In this document: piece by piece, positions 20,810 through 30,545 of the stretch
Numbering within the stretch: position 1 is the first letter of the stretch
How the letters are laid out: every line of letters begins with the position of its first letter
DNA from: an uncultured Pelagibacteraceae bacterium
Lineage (GTDB): Bacteria > Pseudomonadota > Alphaproteobacteria > Pelagibacterales > Pelagibacteraceae
Reading direction: 5' to 3'
Assembly (NCBI GenBank): GCA_902618205.1
Contig: CACMZL010000001.1
Location: 186,001-250,000 of the forward strand
DNA: 64,000 bases
Notes under the pieces: model-generated
What the model was told of the DNA's origin: nothing
The model's database searches: none
Seen by the model: only the letters and a program-made list of their open reading frames with translations
Made by a program: the position numbers and the translations under genes

Positions 20810-22728
20810 TCCTCATATTCTGGTTGTTGATTTTCTTGTTTCTTAGATTTGTAAACATTTGCAGTTATATCTGTAGAATTTGCATCGTTTACGTTTTCCG
20901 CTCTTTGTATTGATTTAGATCTGCAGTAATAAAGGCTCTTCAATCCTTTTTTCCAAGCTTGGAAATGGATTTGGTGTAAGTCCCTTTTATGAATATCTGC
21001 AGGTATAAATATATTTATTGATTGTGCTTGAGAAATATGAGGAGTTCTATCTGCACCTAAATCCACGATCCATTTCTGGTCTAGTTCAAAAGCTGTTTTA
21101 AATACGTCTTTTTCTTGTTGTGTTAAAAAATCAAGATGAGAAATTGAACCTTGATTGGTTGTGATACTTGACCATGTTTCATCATCATTTTTACCGTGCT
21201 TCTCTAATAATTTACTTAGATATTTATTTCTAACATTAAATGATCCGGACAAAGTTTTATGTGTATAACTATTTGCTGCAATTGGTTCAACACCTGGAGA
21301 TGTTCCACCACAAATAATTGAAATTGAAGCAGTTGGAGCTATTGCAGTTTTATTTGAAAATCTTTCATTAATACCATAATCAGCAGCATCTGGACATGCA
21401 CCTCTTTCATCAGCTAAATCTTTAGAAGCTTGATCAACCTGTTTTTGGATGCTTTCAAATATTTTTTTATTCCAAACTTTACTCATCACAGATTCAAAAG
21501 GAATCATTTTTTGTTGGAAGAATGAATGAAGTCCCATAACACCTAGGCCAACACTTCTCTCTTTTAATGCTGAATAAACTGCATCACTAAATGACTCAGG
21601 TGCTTTTTCAGTAAAGTCCGTTAATACATTATCTAAAAATCTCATTACGTCTGGAACAAAGTTTTCATCGTCTTTCCATTCATCATAAGTTTCTAAATTT
21701 AAAGATGATAAACAACATACTGCCGTTCTATCTCTGCCATCTTTATCAATTCCTGTTGGTAAAGTTATTTCACTGCACAAGTTAGACGTCTTAACAGTTA
21801 AACCAGCAAGCTTATGATGTTGAGGTATCATTCTATTAACTGTATCAATGAAAACAATATAAGGTTCTCCAGTTTCAATTCTTGCAGTTAATAATCTAAT
21901 CCATAAATTTCTTGCAGAAACAGTAGCTTGCACTGATTGATCTTTTGGACTTTTTAGTGCCCATTGTTCATCTAACTCTACAGCTCTCATAAATGCATCT
22001 GAAACTAAAACACCGTGGTGTAAATTTAATGATCTTCTGTTTGGATCACCACCTGTTGGTCTTCTCATCTCAATAAATTCTTCTATCTCTGGATGATCAA
22101 TTGGAAGATAACAAGCTGCTGATCCTCTTCTTAAAGAACCTTGACTGATCGCCATTGTCAAAGAGTCCATAACTTTGATGAAAGGAATAATTCCTGAAGT
22201 TTTTCCAACTCTTCCAATTTTTTCTCCAATGGATCTTAAGTTGCCCCAATAACTTCCAATACCTCCGCCTTTGGCAGCCAACCAAACATTTTCACTCCAT
22301 AGATCTAATATTCCAGTTAAGCTATCCCCAGCTTCATTTAAGAAGCAGGAAATTGGTAAACCTCTTTTTGTTCCACCATTTGATAAAACTGGTGTTGCTG
22401 GCATAAACCATAAATTACTTATGTAGTTGTAAAGTCTTTGCGCGTGTAGGTTGTCATCTGCATAATGACTTGCAACTCTTGCAAATAAATCTTGGAATGA
22501 CTCGTTTTCTCCAAGGTATCTATCGCTTAGTGTTGCTCTTCCAAAATCAGTTAAGTTACTATCTCTAGATCTGTCTATTTTAATAGTAATCCCTTTAGAA
22601 TTTTGAAACAACTCTGTGTTGTTATTTAGTGAAAATAAGTCTGGTCTTTTGTCGTTATTTCTGATTTTTTCCGCTGGTTTATAATCAGAGACAGCCTTCC
22701 TAATTGCCTGAGACAATATTTTGTTCAT
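20791..22728 (-). CDS. nrdA: Ribonucleotide reductase alpha subunit
   Basis: SNLCSEITLPT, R1 fold, C-terminal ECLSCQ. Confidence 0.95.
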   Translation of the reverse strand: MNKILSQAIRKAVSDYKPAEKIRNNDKRPDLFSLNNNTELFQNSKGITIKIDRSRDSNLTDFGRATLSDRYLGENESFQDLFARVASHYADDNLHAQRLYNYISNLWFMPATPVLSNGGTKRGLPISCFLNEAGDSLTGILDLWSENVWLAAKGGGIGSYWGNLRSIGEKIGRVGKTSGIIPFIKVMDSLTMAISQGSLRRGSAACYLPIDHPEIEEFIEMRRPTGGDPNRRSLNLHHGVLVSDAFMRAVELDEQWALKSPKDQSVQATVSARNLWIRLLTARIETGEPYIVFIDTVNRMIPQHHKLAGLTVKTSNLCSEITLPTGIDKDGRDRTAVCCLSSLNLETYDEWKDDENFVPDVMRFLDNVLTDFTEKAPESFSDAVYSALKERSVGLGVMGLHSFFQQKMIPFESVMSKVWNKKIFESIQKQVDQASKDLADERGACPDAADYGINERFSNKTAIAPTASISIICGGTSPGVEPIAANSYTHKTLSGSFNVRNKYLSKLLEKHGKNDDETWSSITTNQGSISHLDFLTQQEKDVFKTAFELDQKWIVDLGADRTPHISQAQSINIFIPADIHKRDLHQIHFQAWKKGLKSLYYCRSKSIQRAENVNDANSTDITANVYKSKKQENQQPEYEECLSCQ

Positions 22729-22768
22729 TAAACTCCCTTTTATTCTTTATACTAAAAAATCTAGTAAA

Positions 22769-22815
22769 TAACTAGATATAGTGTGTAAATTTAACTGATA
22801 TACTATATAAATTGT
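22769..22815 (-). promoter_or_regulatory. Tandem NrdR-box-like sites upstream of nrdAB
   Basis: TAACTAGATATAGTGT (22769-22784) and ATACTATATAAATTGT (22800-22815) resemble acaCwAtATaTwGtgt; centres 31 bp apart. Confidence 0.72.
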
Positions 22816-22889
22816 AAATCAATAGAACATTTATAGAACTTATTAAATATTTATCAATAAAAATTTTAAAAAAATGTACATATATCCAC

Positions 22890-24344
22890 ATGAATAATTC
22901 GGGAAAAATTGATCCCTACGGCTTTCGGGAATATGACGCACGATGGGTATACGAAAAAGACATAGATGACGATGGAATCGTTCAACTTGGTAAAGGTCTT
23001 GGAACTCAAATAATTAATCATACAAAGAAAAACAATCCTAGAATTATAGTTGGCCAAGACTACAGGTCTTACAGCGAACATATTAAAGAAAAATTAAAAG
23101 AGGGTTTGGTTTCAACTGGGTGCAAAATCGAGGATATAGGATTATCCTTATCTCCTATGGTTTATTTCGCACAATTTAATTTAAATTCAGATGCAATAGC
23201 TATGGTTACAGCTAGTCATAATGAAAATGGTTGGACGGGTGTAAAAATGGGTATCAAAAAAGGACTTACTCATGCACCTGAAGAAATGAAAGAACTAAAA
23301 GATATTACTCTTAATCAAAAATTTATTAATGGTAAAGGTAATGTTAAAAAAATTGATGATTTTCAGAATGTTTATAAAAATGATTTGATAACAAAAAACC
23401 CATTAAATAAAAAAATTAAAGCTGTAGTTGCTTGTGGCAATGGAACAGCAGGAATATTTGCACCAGAAATTTTAAGAAGTATTGGGTGCGAGGTAATTGA
23501 ACTTGATTGTGAACTTGATTGGACTTTTCCAAAATACAACCCAAATCCTGAAGACTTAGAAATGTTACATTCAATTTCTTCAGCAGTTAAAGAAAATAAT
23601 GCAGATATTGGATTTGGTTTTGATGGAGATGGGGATAGAGTTGGGGTTATAGATGATAAAGGTAATGAAATCTTTTCAGATAAAATAGGGCTATTAATTG
23701 CTAGAAATCTTTCGAAAGATCATAAAAATAGTAAATTTATTGTTGATGTAAAATCGACAGGACTTTATTCCAATGACAAAATATTAAAAGAAAATAAATG
23801 TGAAACAATTTATTGGAAAACCGGTCATTCCCATATCAAAAGAAAGGTAAATACCGATAACGCTTTAGCAGGATTTGAAAAAAGTGGTCATTTCTTTTTT
23901 AATAAACCTTTGGGATATGGCTATGATGATGGAATTAATTCAGCAATACAGGTCTGTAAGTTACTCGATAAAAATAACAAAAAAATGAGTGAAATACTTG
24001 GTGAATTACCAACAACTTATCAAAGCCCGACAATGGCTCCCTATTGTAAAGATAGTGAAAAATATGATGTAGTTGAGAATTTAGTTACAGAAATAACAAA
24101 TATTAAAGAAAATAAAACTAAAGTAGATGATCAAGAAATCAGAGAAATATTAACTGTTAATGGAGTAAGATTTTCTTTTGATGATGGGTCTTGGGGATTA
24201 ATTAGAGCATCTTCTAATAAACCATCTTTAGTTGTAGTTACCGAAAGTCCAACCTCCGAAGATAGAAAAAAGAAGATTTTTGACTTTATTGATAATCTCC
24301 TTCAACAAACTGGTAAAGTTGGGGATTATGATCAAAAAATTTAA
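22890..24344 (+). CDS. Phosphomannomutase/phosphoglucomutase
   Basis: VTASHNENGWTGVKMG, GFGFDGDGDRVG. Confidence 0.93.
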   Translation: MNNSGKIDPYGFREYDARWVYEKDIDDDGIVQLGKGLGTQIINHTKKNNPRIIVGQDYRSYSEHIKEKLKEGLVSTGCKIEDIGLSLSPMVYFAQFNLNSDAIAMVTASHNENGWTGVKMGIKKGLTHAPEEMKELKDITLNQKFINGKGNVKKIDDFQNVYKNDLITKNPLNKKIKAVVACGNGTAGIFAPEILRSIGCEVIELDCELDWTFPKYNPNPEDLEMLHSISSAVKENNADIGFGFDGDGDRVGVIDDKGNEIFSDKIGLLIARNLSKDHKNSKFIVDVKSTGLYSNDKILKENKCETIYWKTGHSHIKRKVNTDNALAGFEKSGHFFFNKPLGYGYDDGINSAIQVCKLLDKNNKKMSEILGELPTTYQSPTMAPYCKDSEKYDVVENLVTEITNIKENKTKVDDQEIREILTVNGVRFSFDDGSWGLIRASSNKPSLVVVTESPTSEDRKKKIFDFIDNLLQQTGKVGDYDQKI

Positions 24345-24391
24345 AATTCAACTATAAAGAGTTAAGAAAAAATTAGAGAATCGATTAATAT

Positions 24392-24433
24392 GAAGATGAG
24401 GTGGCGGAGGGAGACTGAAACCACCTCGTCTTC
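24392..24433. terminator. Strong hairpin between convergent genes, possible terminator
   Basis: GAAGATGAGGTGG / CCACCTCGTCTTC, 13-bp arms with one G-U wobble in + RNA, 16-nt loop; no clear U-tract. Confidence 0.5.
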
Positions 24434-25266
24434 TAAGTCACTAAAAATCTATATAGAAATAAAGTACCAATAACATAAAGAAAAACACCAAATAATCTTT
24501 GTGTTTTAACTCTATCTAGATCTTGAACTGTTTTTGCTCCAATCCTTGCCATGAATGTTGTTATTGGAACAAATATTATAAATGCAGGTATATTAATAAA
24601 CCCTATACTTAATGGGATATCAGCTTTTAACATCAAACCAGATGTAAAAAATCCAATTGATCCAAATAAAGCTATTATAAATCCAATGGCTGCAGAGCTT
24701 CCTATTGCTAAGTTAATAGGATAACCAAAATATCTTAGTATTGGAACATTCATCATAGCTCCTGTTATGCCCATAGGAGCAGATATTAATCCTGACAAAA
24801 ATCCAAATATTATTCTTGGGAAAATATTGAATTTTTTCTTAATTTTTTTTTTCTTTTCACTTTGTAACAACAAGTAAGCTCCAAAAAAGTAAACAACTGC
24901 AGAAAAAAAAAATAACAATGTTTTAGTATTCATCAATGCCGCCATCAATGTTCCAGAGAAAACTCCAATTATTACAAATGTTCCATAATTTTTAATAATA
25001 TTAAAATCAACAGCATTATATTTTCTGTGAGTTAATACTGATGCTGTAGCAGTTAGAATTGTTATTGAAAAAGCTGTCCCTACAGATAAATGCATTAAAT
25101 AATCTTTATCAACGTCAAATGCTTCAAATACAAAAAATAAAAATGGAACTGAAATTAATCCTCCTCCGATACCAAAAAAACCTGCAAAAAAACCAACCGG
25201 AACAGCGGCTGCCATCATTAAAAAAATAAAATAAATATTATTAATCTCTAAAAGAGTATTATTCAA
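24433..25266 (-). CDS. TauE/SafE family membrane permease
   Basis: GFFAGFFGIGGGLISVPFL and a second GFLSGLISAPMGITG repeat. Confidence 0.9.
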   Translation of the reverse strand: MNNTLLEINNIYFIFLMMAAAVPVGFFAGFFGIGGGLISVPFLFFVFEAFDVDKDYLMHLSVGTAFSITILTATASVLTHRKYNAVDFNIIKNYGTFVIIGVFSGTLMAALMNTKTLLFFFSAVVYFFGAYLLLQSEKKKKIKKKFNIFPRIIFGFLSGLISAPMGITGAMMNVPILRYFGYPINLAIGSSAAIGFIIALFGSIGFFTSGLMLKADIPLSIGFINIPAFIIFVPITTFMARIGAKTVQDLDRVKTQRLFGVFLYVIGTLFLYRFLVT

Positions 25267-26260
25267 TTTGCCCTGCCGATATACTTTGTGGATTAAATTT
25301 TACTTTATCCATTATGTGATCAATTTTCTTAACATCGGCGTCTCTTACACACATATTTTCACTTAAATATCTTTTCCAAAAACTAGAACCTGTTTGTCCA
25401 TGGAATAAACCAAGAGTATGTCTCATGATTTGATTTAATCTTGTACCTTTTTTAATTTCTTCTTTTAAATACTTAATTAGTTTCTCAACAACTTCTTGTC
25501 TTGTCAAAATTTCACTATTATTAAAAATTTGGTTCTCAATATCTGCTAACATGTAAGGGGAATGATAAATTGACCTTCCAATCATCACACCATCTACATT
25601 ATCTAAATGTTCTTTGATTTGATCAGTAGACGTTATTCCTCCATTAATTATTATTTCTAAATCTTTAAAATCTTTTTTCAATCTATTTACGTATTCATAT
25701 TTCAAAGGTGGAATATTTAAATTTTGTTTAGGTGTAAATTTTCCTAACATTGCTTTTCTGGCATGAATTATAAAAGTTTTAACACCTGTTTCTTTTAAAA
25801 TATTCACAAAATTATATAAATTTTCGTATTGATCAACATTGTCATATCCAATTCTAGTTTTAACTGTTACAGGAATTGATGTTTTTGAAATCATTTCACT
25901 TAGACAATCAGCAACAAGATTAGGTTCTCGAATTAAACAAGCCCCAAATCTATTTTTCTGAACTTTTTTACTTGGACAACCTAAATTTAAATTTATTTCA
26001 TCATAACCAAATTCTTCACCTAAATATGCTGCATTTCCTAATAGTTTTGGAGAAGAACCACCAAGTTGCAGAGCAACAGGTTTTTCCCTCATATCAAATT
26101 CTAATAGTTTCTTTTTATCTCCTCTATCAATAGCTTCTGAGACAATCATTTCAGTATAGAGAAGAACATTTTTACTGATTAATCTTAAGAAAAATCTTTC
26201 ATGTTTGTCTGTGCAATCCATCATAGGAGCAACAGAAACTGTTCTATTTAATCTAGACAT
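25259..26260 (-). CDS. dusA: tRNA-dihydrouridine synthase A
   Basis: VAPMMDCTDKHERFFLRL, LNLGCPSKKVQKNRFGACL. Confidence 0.94.
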   Translation of the reverse strand: MSRLNRTVSVAPMMDCTDKHERFFLRLISKNVLLYTEMIVSEAIDRGDKKKLLEFDMREKPVALQLGGSSPKLLGNAAYLGEEFGYDEINLNLGCPSKKVQKNRFGACLIREPNLVADCLSEMISKTSIPVTVKTRIGYDNVDQYENLYNFVNILKETGVKTFIIHARKAMLGKFTPKQNLNIPPLKYEYVNRLKKDFKDLEIIINGGITSTDQIKEHLDNVDGVMIGRSIYHSPYMLADIENQIFNNSEILTRQEVVEKLIKYLKEEIKKGTRLNQIMRHTLGLFHGQTGSSFWKRYLSENMCVRDADVKKIDHIMDKVKFNPQSISAGQIE

Positions 26261-27560
26261 ATTTTTTGAGTTTGCTTGATAAATTAATTTTCTTTTCGTT
26301 TACATACTCTTGATGATTTTGCTCAATTTTTCCAAGTTCATATTTGTAATTAACCATTATTCCAAATGATCTTTTAAAACCTACATCGGACACATTTGCA
26401 TTTATTACAATATCGTCAATTTCTGCACCGTTGTTTAGATGAAATCTACAAACATCATTAATTGGAAAACCTAGATCATTTTTTTGAATAGCTAAATAAT
26501 TTAGAGCAATTTTTGTAAGTAAATCTTTATTGTCTATAAATTTTCTATCTCCAATTTTTAATCCTAATGATTTTAGAAATTCAACTTTGGGAAAGTTTTC
26601 TTTTTTAACTATTTCTCCTAATTTTTCATTATCTAAAGACTTAACCCAATCGGCAAAACCGATCATTGGAGAGAGTGTTCCAAAATTCTTTACATCAGTT
26701 AATTCTTCTTGCAACTCATAGACTACTCTTTTGATTAAAAAATTTCCTAAAGTAACCCTAGATAGTCCCTCTTGACAGTTGCTAATTGAATAAAATGTTG
26801 CGGTGTCATAATTTTCTTTTTTCTCATTATTAGGTCGTGTCAACTCTTGAATGGACTTAGCCAAACCTTTGGTTAATGCAATCTCAACAAAAATAATTGG
26901 TTCTTCATCTAAAGCAGGGTGAAAATAAGCAAAAAATCTTCTATTTTCTCCAAGTCTAATTTTTAATTCATTCATATCTTTCATTGAATGAACTTTCTCA
27001 TATTTTAGTAATTTTTCTAATATTGCTGCTTTAGTATCCCATGTAATTTTTCTTAATTTTAAAAATCCAGGATTAAACCAATTTTTAAAGATATCTATGA
27101 GATCATAGTCTAAATCTTTTAATTCTGGATTTTTAATTAGAAAAGTTTGTAAATCCTCTCTTAAAGAAACTATTTCTGGTGTACCATTTGGTGCCATATT
27201 TAATCTTTTAAATAATTCTTTTCGTTTACCTGATGATATTCTTGATAAATTTAAAATTGACCTACTATTTTTGTTTTGACTATAATCTTTTATTGCCTCA
27301 TCTATGCTATCTGAATTTGGTTTATATTTTTCATTAACTTGTAATAAGAATTTTAATTTTTCATCGTAAGACAAGTTATGATACCTAAACAAGACATCTC
27401 TTGCTAATGTAATTCCAAAAGCTGCTCCTTTTGATGATAACAGGTCATCACATAGCTCAATCAAATCTCTTTTTTTAGAGAATTTTTTTAATGATTTTTT
27501 CTCTAAAATTTTTTGACCAGCATCAGCAATTGTCTCGAATATTCTTTTTATATTTAGCAT
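26253..27560 (-). CDS. Malonyl-CoA decarboxylase
   Basis: HPALDEEPIIFVEIALTKGLA, FYSISNCQEGLSRVTLGNFLIK. Confidence 0.92.
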   Translation of the reverse strand: MLNIKRIFETIADAGQKILEKKSLKKFSKKRDLIELCDDLLSSKGAAFGITLARDVLFRYHNLSYDEKLKFLLQVNEKYKPNSDSIDEAIKDYSQNKNSRSILNLSRISSGKRKELFKRLNMAPNGTPEIVSLREDLQTFLIKNPELKDLDYDLIDIFKNWFNPGFLKLRKITWDTKAAILEKLLKYEKVHSMKDMNELKIRLGENRRFFAYFHPALDEEPIIFVEIALTKGLAKSIQELTRPNNEKKENYDTATFYSISNCQEGLSRVTLGNFLIKRVVYELQEELTDVKNFGTLSPMIGFADWVKSLDNEKLGEIVKKENFPKVEFLKSLGLKIGDRKFIDNKDLLTKIALNYLAIQKNDLGFPINDVCRFHLNNGAEIDDIVINANVSDVGFKRSFGIMVNYKYELGKIEQNHQEYVNEKKINLSSKLKKYV

Positions 27561-27575
27561 TGTGTTTTTTATATA

Positions 27576-28907
27576 TTAAAAACCTAAACTTTTACCCATT
27601 ATTTTGTCAGGTAACCAGGTCACAATCTCAGGAAAAATACACAAAATAAGTATAGCTAAAGCCATAATTATCATAAATGGTATAGATCCCTTTAAAATTT
27701 CTGACAAACTAACATCAGGTGTTATACCCTTTATTATATAAAGGTTTAATCCAACGGGTGGAGTAATAAGACCAATTTCCATATTAATTGTAAATACAAT
27801 TGCAAACCAGTACGGATCAAATCCCAGTTGAGTTATAACTGGCAATAATATTGCTGAAGTCATAACAATTACGGCAACAGGGGGTAAAAAGAAACCTGCA
27901 ATCAAAAGAAATATATTTATTAAAATAAATACTACCCATTTATTAGAGCTCATCTCTACCATACTTTGAGCTAATGATTGAGTTACGTAAAGTTGTGATA
28001 ATGTAAATGCAAAAAGATAAGAAGCTGCGATGATAAACATTATCATTACGCTTTCTTTCATTGAAACTTTAACAATATTCCAAATTTTTTTTGGTTGATA
28101 AATCTTATAGACGACTGCAATCAAAACAAAAACTAAAAAGGCTCCAACCCCTGAAGCCTCTGATGGAGTAGCAACACCACCATATAAAACATATAAAACA
28201 CCAGCAATGATTGCTAAGAAAGGAAGTATTCTTGGCAGAACTTCAATTTTTTCTTTAAAAGTTGGAGGCGTTCTATTCTTTAAAGCTTTAGCTGAGTCTT
28301 TATCTATAAAATAACTGTGTATAAGTGCCCAAATAGCAAACATGCCTGCAAGCATAAATCCAGGTATCAATCCACTTAAAAATAATCTTCCAATAGATGT
28401 TCCAGTTGCAATTCCATAAACAATTAAAACAATGCTTGGAGGAATTAATACTCCTAAAGTTCCACCAGCTGCTATAGTTCCTGTTGCAATTTGATCTGAA
28501 TATCCTCTTTTTCTCATTTCAGGAATTCCCATGGTACCAATTGCAGCACAGGTTGCGGGACTTGATCCACTTAGTGCAGCAAAGATTGAACAAGCTCCTA
28601 TATTAGAAATAACCAAACCTCCAGGTACTCTCCATAACCATCTGTCCAATCCTGTATATAAATCTTTTCCTGCTGGGGAATTAGCAACTGCCATCCCCAT
28701 TAATATAAACATTGGTATTGAAAGTAGGACAAACGAATTTAATCCCGCATAGAAAGTTTCAGCAAAAACATCTAGCATTTGGAAACCTTCGAAAGCAACT
28801 AAAAGAGCTATTGATACAAAGCTTAAACCAAAAGCAATTGGTATTCCGGAAAATAATACTATCAAAGTAAAAACAGCAACAATTATTGCAATTATTAATG
28901 GATCCAT
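27576..28907 (-). CDS. TRAP transporter large permease (DctM)
   Basis: 443 aa polytopic DctM; GTLGVLIPPSIVLIVYG. Confidence 0.94.
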   Translation of the reverse strand: MDPLIIAIIVAVFTLIVLFSGIPIAFGLSFVSIALLVAFEGFQMLDVFAETFYAGLNSFVLLSIPMFILMGMAVANSPAGKDLYTGLDRWLWRVPGGLVISNIGACSIFAALSGSSPATCAAIGTMGIPEMRKRGYSDQIATGTIAAGGTLGVLIPPSIVLIVYGIATGTSIGRLFLSGLIPGFMLAGMFAIWALIHSYFIDKDSAKALKNRTPPTFKEKIEVLPRILPFLAIIAGVLYVLYGGVATPSEASGVGAFLVFVLIAVVYKIYQPKKIWNIVKVSMKESVMIMFIIAASYLFAFTLSQLYVTQSLAQSMVEMSSNKWVVFILINIFLLIAGFFLPPVAVIVMTSAILLPVITQLGFDPYWFAIVFTINMEIGLITPPVGLNLYIIKGITPDVSLSEILKGSIPFMIIMALAILILCIFPEIVTWLPDKIMGKSLGF

Positions 28908-29401
28908 TAGTTAGTATCCTTTTCGTCTGTAAGCTTAATAATTTCTGCTATATATTGTAAAATCATTAATGCAGCACCTATCATCATTGACGAATATGGT
29001 ACCCACAATGGAGGATCCCAAACCGTTCCTGTTGAGTAATTTTTAGTAAACGCTTCCTCAACCATTAAAAAACCAAAATAGAATAAAATTAAGAAGAATA
29101 ATAAACTGACTAATGAGGTAAAAATTTTAAGTCTTAATATATTTTTTTTTGATAAGAAATCATAGATCCACTCCATACTCACATGAGCTTTCTCACTTAA
29201 AACATATGCACTTCCAATAAATGTTGAAGCAACTAGAAGCATTGTAACTAGCTCTGTTTGCCATGTTATTGCTCTTTGAAAAAAGTATCTTTCAAAAACT
29301 AATTCTACAATTACAAGAATTGATAACAGTAAAGCTAGAACTGCAAAAGCTCCACAAGCTCTTGCAACATAATCACAGAATTTTAAGTATTTTTCTTTCA
29401 T
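28907..29401 (-). CDS. TRAP transporter small permease (DctQ)
   Basis: 164 aa, four TM-like segments, adjacent to dctM. Confidence 0.9.
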   Translation of the reverse strand: MKEKYLKFCDYVARACGAFAVLALLLSILVIVELVFERYFFQRAITWQTELVTMLLVASTFIGSAYVLSEKAHVSMEWIYDFLSKKNILRLKIFTSLVSLLFFLILFYFGFLMVEEAFTKNYSTGTVWDPPLWVPYSSMMIGAALMILQYIAEIIKLTDEKDTN

Positions 29402-29438
29402 AAAAAAAACCCCTACTTACAGAGAATAAATAGGGGTT
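29402..29438 (-). terminator. Intrinsic-terminator-like hairpin between TRAP binding protein and dctQ
   Basis: Minus strand AACCCCTA-15 nt-TAGGGGTT followed by a T-run ending at the dctQ ATG (29401). Confidence 0.78.
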
Positions 29439-29452
29439 CTTTATATATTATT

Positions 29453-30463
29453 TTATTTAACTGCTAAAGCCATTTCCATTAGCTTATCGCCACCTGGAAC
29501 TTTTTCAGCAAAAGCTTTGTGAGATGATTTTATTGCAATATCAACCCATGCAGCATGATCATCAGCATCCATATACACTAATTTAACACCTGCAGCTTTG
29601 TATGCTTCCTCAAACTTTTTATCTAAGTTTTCTACTTGAGCTGTCATATATTTCTCAGCAACTTTACCTGCTTTCATTAAAGCCACTTGTTGGCTAGAAT
29701 TTAAAGCATTGTAACTTTTCTTAGACATTAAAATTGGCTCATACATAAACCATAAACCAAATTTTCCTGGAGGAGTTGCGCATTTTACTTGTTCATAAAT
29801 TTTGTAACTTACAAAACTTCCTGAACTAGTATTTGCACCTGTTAATACACCAGTTTGTAATCCAGTATAAATTTCAGATGATGGCATACTTTGAATACCT
29901 GCACCAGCAGCTTCTAACATTTGGTTGAAAGCTTTTCCTGCGGCTCTCATCACTTGTCCTTTAGCATCACTTGGATTTTTGATACATTTAGTTTTTGATG
30001 CAAAACCACCACCTAACCATGCATCAGATAGTACTACAACACCAGCATCACTGATTATTTTTTTAATCTCAGTCATCATTGGACCTTTATTAAATCTCAA
30101 TGCATGCTCATGATTTTTTACAGTTCCTGGCATTAATGTAGCATCAAACTCTGGATGAAATTTTGATGCATAAGCTAATGGGAAAGCAGAAATATCTAAT
30201 TGACCTGTAGTCATAGGTTTCCACTGTTCTTTTGGCTTATAAAGTGACTTAGCTGGATAAATTCTAATTTCTAAATCAACGTTTGCTTTTTTTACTTCAT
30301 CAGCAATAATTTGAACCATTTCATGACGTGGGTCAAAAGAGCCATCAGCTCTTGGTGTACCTGGCCATTGGTGACTTGCTTTTAATGTAACTGCGTATGC
30401 AGATCCTACTATTGAAAAAGCTATAATTATTGAAGACAAATATAATGTTATTTTTCTTAACAT
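29453..30463 (-). CDS. TRAP transporter solute-binding protein (DctP)
   Basis: Signal peptide, DctP fold, upstream of dctQM. Confidence 0.92.
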   Translation of the reverse strand: MLRKITLYLSSIIIAFSIVGSAYAVTLKASHQWPGTPRADGSFDPRHEMVQIIADEVKKANVDLEIRIYPAKSLYKPKEQWKPMTTGQLDISAFPLAYASKFHPEFDATLMPGTVKNHEHALRFNKGPMMTEIKKIISDAGVVVLSDAWLGGGFASKTKCIKNPSDAKGQVMRAAGKAFNQMLEAAGAGIQSMPSSEIYTGLQTGVLTGANTSSGSFVSYKIYEQVKCATPPGKFGLWFMYEPILMSKKSYNALNSSQQVALMKAGKVAEKYMTAQVENLDKKFEEAYKAAGVKLVYMDADDHAAWVDIAIKSSHKAFAEKVPGGDKLMEMALAVK

Positions 30464-30545
30464 AGTTTTCCCCTTTTTATTTATAATGATGATATTAAAT
30501 TGAACTTGAGCAGAAGAGTCAATATAAGGAAATGACGTACTTATT

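Noticed and set aside
24392-24433. Relic tRNA-Ser 3' end within the hairpin
   Set aside because: GGTTTCAGTCTCCCTCCGCCA on the minus strand superficially resembles a T-arm/acceptor, but the perfect hairpin explains the sequence better and no other tRNA parts exist nearby.
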